From Bacteroidota bacterium (GTDB taxonomy: Bacteria > Bacteroidota > Bacteroidia > B-17B0 > Aurantibacillaceae): DNA of 10,163 nt. The DNA lies in the NCBI GenBank assembly GCA_016711805.1, contig JADJSH010000031.1, positions 1-10,163 of the forward strand, given 5' to 3'. Of this stretch, positions 6,635-10,163 are shown piece by piece. The notes beneath the pieces are model-generated. The model worked only from the letters and a program-made list of their open reading frames with translations, did no database searches and was not told the origin of the DNA. The translations under genes were made by a program, and so were the position numbers. How positions within the stretch are numbered: position 1 is the stretch's first letter; each line of letters starts with the position of its first letter.

Positions 6635-7355
6635 TTAACGCTTTATTATTTTCTTGTCTACATAATTGATAAAGAAATCAGTTTTATAATTGCTGCCAAT
6701 TGTAAGTTCATGGTTTCCGATAAAAAGAGAATTATTATCTAGGGAAGTTATGTGGCCAATATTTATAATAAATGATTTGCTTATTCTAGAAAAATTTGAG
6801 GTGGTAATTGATGATGAATGGTTTTAACGTTAATAGCTGTGATTATTTTGCTATCTGATGTATGAATGATCACATAATCCTTTAAGCCTTCGATATATAG
6901 AATATCTTTAAAGTTCATTCTATAATATTTTCTATCAGACTTAATAAATATATGATGAGTATTTATTGATTCTATATTTTCTTTATTATTCTCGGTGGTT
7001 AAAAGCTTGTAGTAATCAATTGCTTTTTGAATGGCTTTATCAAATCTTTCTTTACTAACTGGTTTTACAAGATAATCTATCGCATCCAGTTCATAACTTT
7101 TAAGAGCGTATTCGGCATAGGCTGTAAAAAAATCACTAATGTTTTTTATTAAGTTTCTCGGCAAATTCAATACCACTCATTCCAGGCATATTGATATCTA
7201 AAAAAATAAGGTTGACATCATTTTCCAACAAAAAAAATTATTGGCAGTTGTTCCATTATTAAAGCTGCCAATTAGGTTCAGTTCACTCGCATTTTTACAA
7301 GTAATTCTACTCCCTCACGAGCAAGTGGTTCATCATCTACTATTATACAATTCAT
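6635..7355 (-). CDS. LytTR-family response regulator (several frameshifts)
   Basis: The reconstructed length is about 240 residues. The N-terminal receiver domain begins MNCIIVDDEPLAREGVELL with the acidic pair, has the phosphoacceptor Asp in LIFLDINMPGMSGIEF, then TAYAEYALKSYELDAIDYLV followed by the conserved Lys-Pro. The C-terminal LytTR DNA-binding domain has FIKSDRKYYRMNFKDILYIE, GLKDYVIIHT, and the end SRISKSFIINIGHITSLD. Indels sit near 7294, 7231 (an A run), 7144 and 6792, and the stop is TAA 6635-6637. The start ATG 7353-7355 overlaps the kinase stop as ATGA, so the pair is translationally coupled. Its likely job is to bind direct-repeat operators after phosphorylation by the kinase upstream. 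The divergent receptor gene is the obvious candidate target, by position only. Confidence 0.92.
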
Positions 7356-8406
7356 AAGTTTAATGTAAGCTTGGCGTAATACATATCGGTTTGTTGAGTA
7401 ATTATTAAAATATGTTTCCCTTCAAACAGCAATTCTAGTCTTCTTTTTATATTTGCTAAGCCAATTCCACCTGGCTCTAAGTTTGTGTTTTTAGAGTGAG
7501 CTACAGAGTTCTCACATTCAAAAACAAGGGTATCTTTTTCAATCTTAAAGTTCACTTTTATATAAGAACTATTTAAAGGATTGACGCTGTGTTTTGTCGC
7601 ATTCTCTATAAATGGAATAAACATAAAAGGAGGGATTTGAATAGTGTGTGTATCTCCACTCACGTTTACAGAGAATGAGAAGTTATCTCGTCGCATTTTT
7701 TCGATATTTAAAAAATTTTCAAGGAATATAATATCGGATTTTAAACTGATCTTATCCTGTGTGCTATCATACAGTTGATAACGTAATAAGTCGGATAATT
7801 TTATAATTACTTCCGAAGCTTTTGTCGGATTTGTTTGTGTAAGTGTATTAATATTATTTAAAGTATTAAAAAGGAAGTGAGGATTGATTTGACTTTTTAA
7901 TTGTGTCAATTCTGATTGTAAATTTTGCTGACGTAATTCAGTTATATGTTCTGTATTAATGATCCAAGTTTGAAATAGTTTTACTGCCATAGTAGCTGCA
8001 AAAACCCATGGACAAAAATATAATATTCGTGCAAAATCCTTTATGCTGCGATTTGATATCTGTTGGGGTACTATCATGTAATTTTTAAAAAGCATTTTAT
8101 AAGTTGGGTCTAAACATATAATCAGAAAAATAATCAGAAAAATAAAAAGAAAGTAATAGATGTACTTGCCTTTTGATAGAAATAATGGAAACAGAATGTA
8201 AATATTTGTATAAATAAATAGTAGGATTAGAACTGACCCAAACAATCCTAAATAAGATGCAATAGGTTCAGTAAAGCTTTTGTTTGGGGCAAATATCATA
8301 GGAAAAAACGTAACGATAAATAAAAGCGTGCCTTGCAAAACGCCACCTTTTTGTTAGGAAATTAAGTAGAAAATAATTCGTACTGCTATCTTATTATTTC
8401 TGGCAT
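7352..8406 (-). CDS. LytS/YehU-type membrane sensor histidine kinase
   Basis: The frame from 8338 down to TGA 7352-7354 is intact for 328 residues. It has about four hydrophobic segments (for example LGLFGSVLILLFIYTNIYIL and YYFLFIFLIIFLIICL), a short helix (ITELRQQNLQSELTQLKSQ), the His_kinase box INPHFLFNTLNNINTL with the phosphoacceptor His, and an HATPase domain with FIENATKHS (N box) and GGIGLANIKRRLELLF (G box). There is no extracellular sensor domain. No ATG fits the apparent start; TTG 8336-8338 is the only option in that frame. Upstream, DSSTNYFLLNFLTKRWRFAR follows a MPEII whose ATG is at 8404-8406. KRWR near the N-terminus is usual in this family, so I extend the gene to 8406 with indels near 8325 and 8390. 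It phosphorylates the overlapping LytTR regulator. Confidence 0.9.
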
Positions 8407-8707
8407 GTCCAAAGTTCAGTAATTAATTTCAATTATATAAACTATTTTGATTTACAGGTCGCACTTTAGATATATTTTTTAGATACTAGCAATTTCTATT
8501 CAATGTTTGATAAAACAGGTAGATCCTTTATATTTAAGCCTTTCAGACGGATTCTTCAATTAAATCTCCTCTTTTAAAATATCCTTAAAAAATGATTTAG
8601 TATGCTGAATAGCTTATTTGGTATAAAAACAAATAGTTACATCTTGAATGCGTATACTTTTGGAAATAATTAGAAAAAACTATTAGTATAACGCGTAATA
8701 AACAATT
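8407..8707. other. Divergent intergenic region between kinase and receptor genes
   Basis: About 300 bp of AT-rich DNA without a gene, holding the divergent promoters. Apart from the candidate box at 8655-8662 I see no clear repeat pair that could be a LytTR operator, and no structured RNA. Confidence 0.5.
8655..8662 (+). promoter_or_regulatory. Candidate -7 box of the TonB-dependent receptor gene
   Basis: TACTTTTG matches the Bacteroidota TAnnTTTG consensus and lies 45 nt before ATG 8708. No convincing -33 element is seen about 20 nt upstream. Confidence 0.4.
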
Positions 8708-10163
8708 ATGAAAAACAACAAATAATCGCACTTATTCTATTTTCATTTGGTTTCATTCCCATCATGTTTGGGCAAGCTAAGTTTACCATTAGTGGAACCT
8801 TAAAAGATAAAAAAGGGGTGAAACAATGATAGGTGCAACTATAAGAGTTATTGAGTTAAAGGCGTTGGAGCAGCAACAAATGAATATGGTTTTATTCTTT
8901 GTCTCTTCCCACTGGTAACTATACATTAATGTATGAATACATAGGATATAAGCCTCAAACACAAAGTATTGTTTTAGATAAAAGCCAGAGAATTGATATT
9001 GCATTCGAGGAAAATTCTCAGGAATTGAGTGAAGTTGTTATATCGTCAACAAAAGATGATGAGAATATAACAAATGCTCAGGCAGGCGTTGAAAAAATTG
9101 ATATGCAGCAAATAAATAAAATTCCTGTACTCATGGGAGAGAGAGATGTTATTAAATCTATCCAATTGCTTCCGGGTGTTAAAACCGCAGGTGAAGGAAA
9201 TGCCGGTTTTGTAAGAGGTGGTGCGGCTGACCAAAATTTGATTTTGTTGGATGAAGCTACAGTTTATAATGCAGGACATTTATTGGGTTTCTTCTCAACT
9301 TTAATTCTGATGCAATTAAGGATGCATCAATATTCAAGGCAGGGATGCATCACAGTATGGTGGTAGATTATCATCCGTTTTAGATATTAAAATGAAGGAT
9401 GGTAACAATGAGAAGTTTGGCGTGGTGGCGGAATTGGAATTATTTCAGCTAAACTAAATATTGAAGGCCCGATTCAAAAAGGTAAATCATCGTTTTTAAT
9501 TTCAGGAAGAAGGACTTATGCTGATGCTTTATTAAAGGCTTCTGGTGACAATAGATTTAAAGGTACGCAGTTGTTTTTTTATGACCTTAATATGAAAGCT
9601 AATTATATTATCAATGACAAGAATAAATTGTTTTATCAGGTTATTTTGGAAGAGATAAACTTGGACTGGAGGATCTGTTTGGTATTAATTAGTAATACAA
9701 CAGGTACTTTAAGATGGACCATGTGATAAATGATAAAATGTTCTCAAACACTTCTGTTATATATAATGATTAAACCTATAAAATCAATGCTGATTTTAGC
9801 GAAGATAAAATTAAGATTGTGTCCCGAATTCAAGATTGGAATCTTAAACAGGAGTTTCAGTATTTTGCCAATCCAAGAAATTCTCTAAGATTTGGATTTA
9901 ATTCTACCTACCATACCGTTACACCCGGACAAATAGAAGTGAGTAACAATTCTCAATTTGTTCCTCCTACATTACAAAAGAGATACTCATGGGAAAATGC
10001 AATTTTTGTTTCTAACACTTGGAAAACAAGTGATAAATTAAATATTATATACGGACTCAGGCTTTCGTCTTTTAGCGTACTTGGTAAAGGTGATTTTTAC
10101 GGTTTAGATAATAATAAGATAGTTGATGATACTTTATCATACGCCACAGGTGAGTTTGTGAAA
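8708..10163 (+). CDS. TonB-dependent outer-membrane receptor, 5' part (many frameshifts, runs off the window)
   Basis: The start is ATG 8708-8710. Correcting a missing A near 8713 gives a signal peptide (MKKQQIIALILFSFGFIP, then an IMFGQA cleavage region). A CarboxypepD_reg-like beta-sandwich follows (FTISGTLKD, ETMIGATIRV, LPTGNYTLMYEYIGYKPQTQ), then the plug domain (ELSEVVISS, ERDVIKSIQLLPGVKTAGEG, FVRGGAADQNLILLDEATVY, QYGGRLSSVLDIKMKDGN), then barrel strands to the window end. It should take up a ligand across the outer membrane using TonB energy; the substrate cannot be told. Indels lie near 8816, 8858, 8895, 9301, 9347, 9423, 9636, 9695 and 9718, and an in-frame TAA is at 9771-9773. The last ~390 nt after that stop are one open frame. 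Receptors of this subfamily that I recall often precede a DUF4249 lipoprotein gene, which would lie outside this window. Confidence 0.92.

Noticed and set aside
9046..9279. Minus-strand open frames under the receptor gene, including 8789-9004
   Set aside because: They are antisense to a conserved plug domain and have no features of their own.

Overview
The window (10,163 bp, AT-rich) looks like chromosomal DNA of a member of the Bacteroidota. The evidence is a CarboxypepD_reg-type TonB-dependent receptor, a LytS-type kinase with a LytTR regulator, a small XRE regulator of a type I associate with this phylum, and TAnnTTTG-like promoter boxes. Almost every gene reads through only if single-base indels, mostly in homopolymers, are allowed, and two genes also carry an in-frame stop. 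The reading frames are therefore reconstructions; indel-prone sequencing is the simplest explanation, although gene decay cannot be excluded for individual genes.

Positions 1-5443 form an accessory, repeat-rich region. Two related copies of a foldback repeat (about 9-107 and 4579-4680) flank a minus-strand block. In transcription order this block holds an MmeI-like single-chain restriction endonuclease/N6-adenine methyltransferase (4128 to 1475), an unrecognised 191-codon gene 6 nt behind it (1468 to 894), a perfectly phased 21-bp repeat array (693-892), and an XRE-family regulator (675 to 322). From 4129 to 5443 there is no recognisable conserved gene. That stretch is a mosaic of repeats: ACACAGGT motifs, the second foldback copy, and two more 21-bp arrays with different sequence. 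These two arrays are in register with each other and are spanned by one open minus-strand frame.

Positions 5444-6476 hold a minus-strand gene for a helical protein with an internal duplication, bracketed by two intrinsic terminators. Positions 6511-6608 hold a structured non-coding element.

Positions 6635-10163 hold a signalling and transport locus. A membrane sensor kinase (8406 to 7352) overlaps a LytTR response regulator (7355 to 6635) by ATGA. Divergent from them is a TonB-dependent receptor (8708 onwards) that runs off the end of the window. The arrangement suggests that the two-component pair regulates the receptor.
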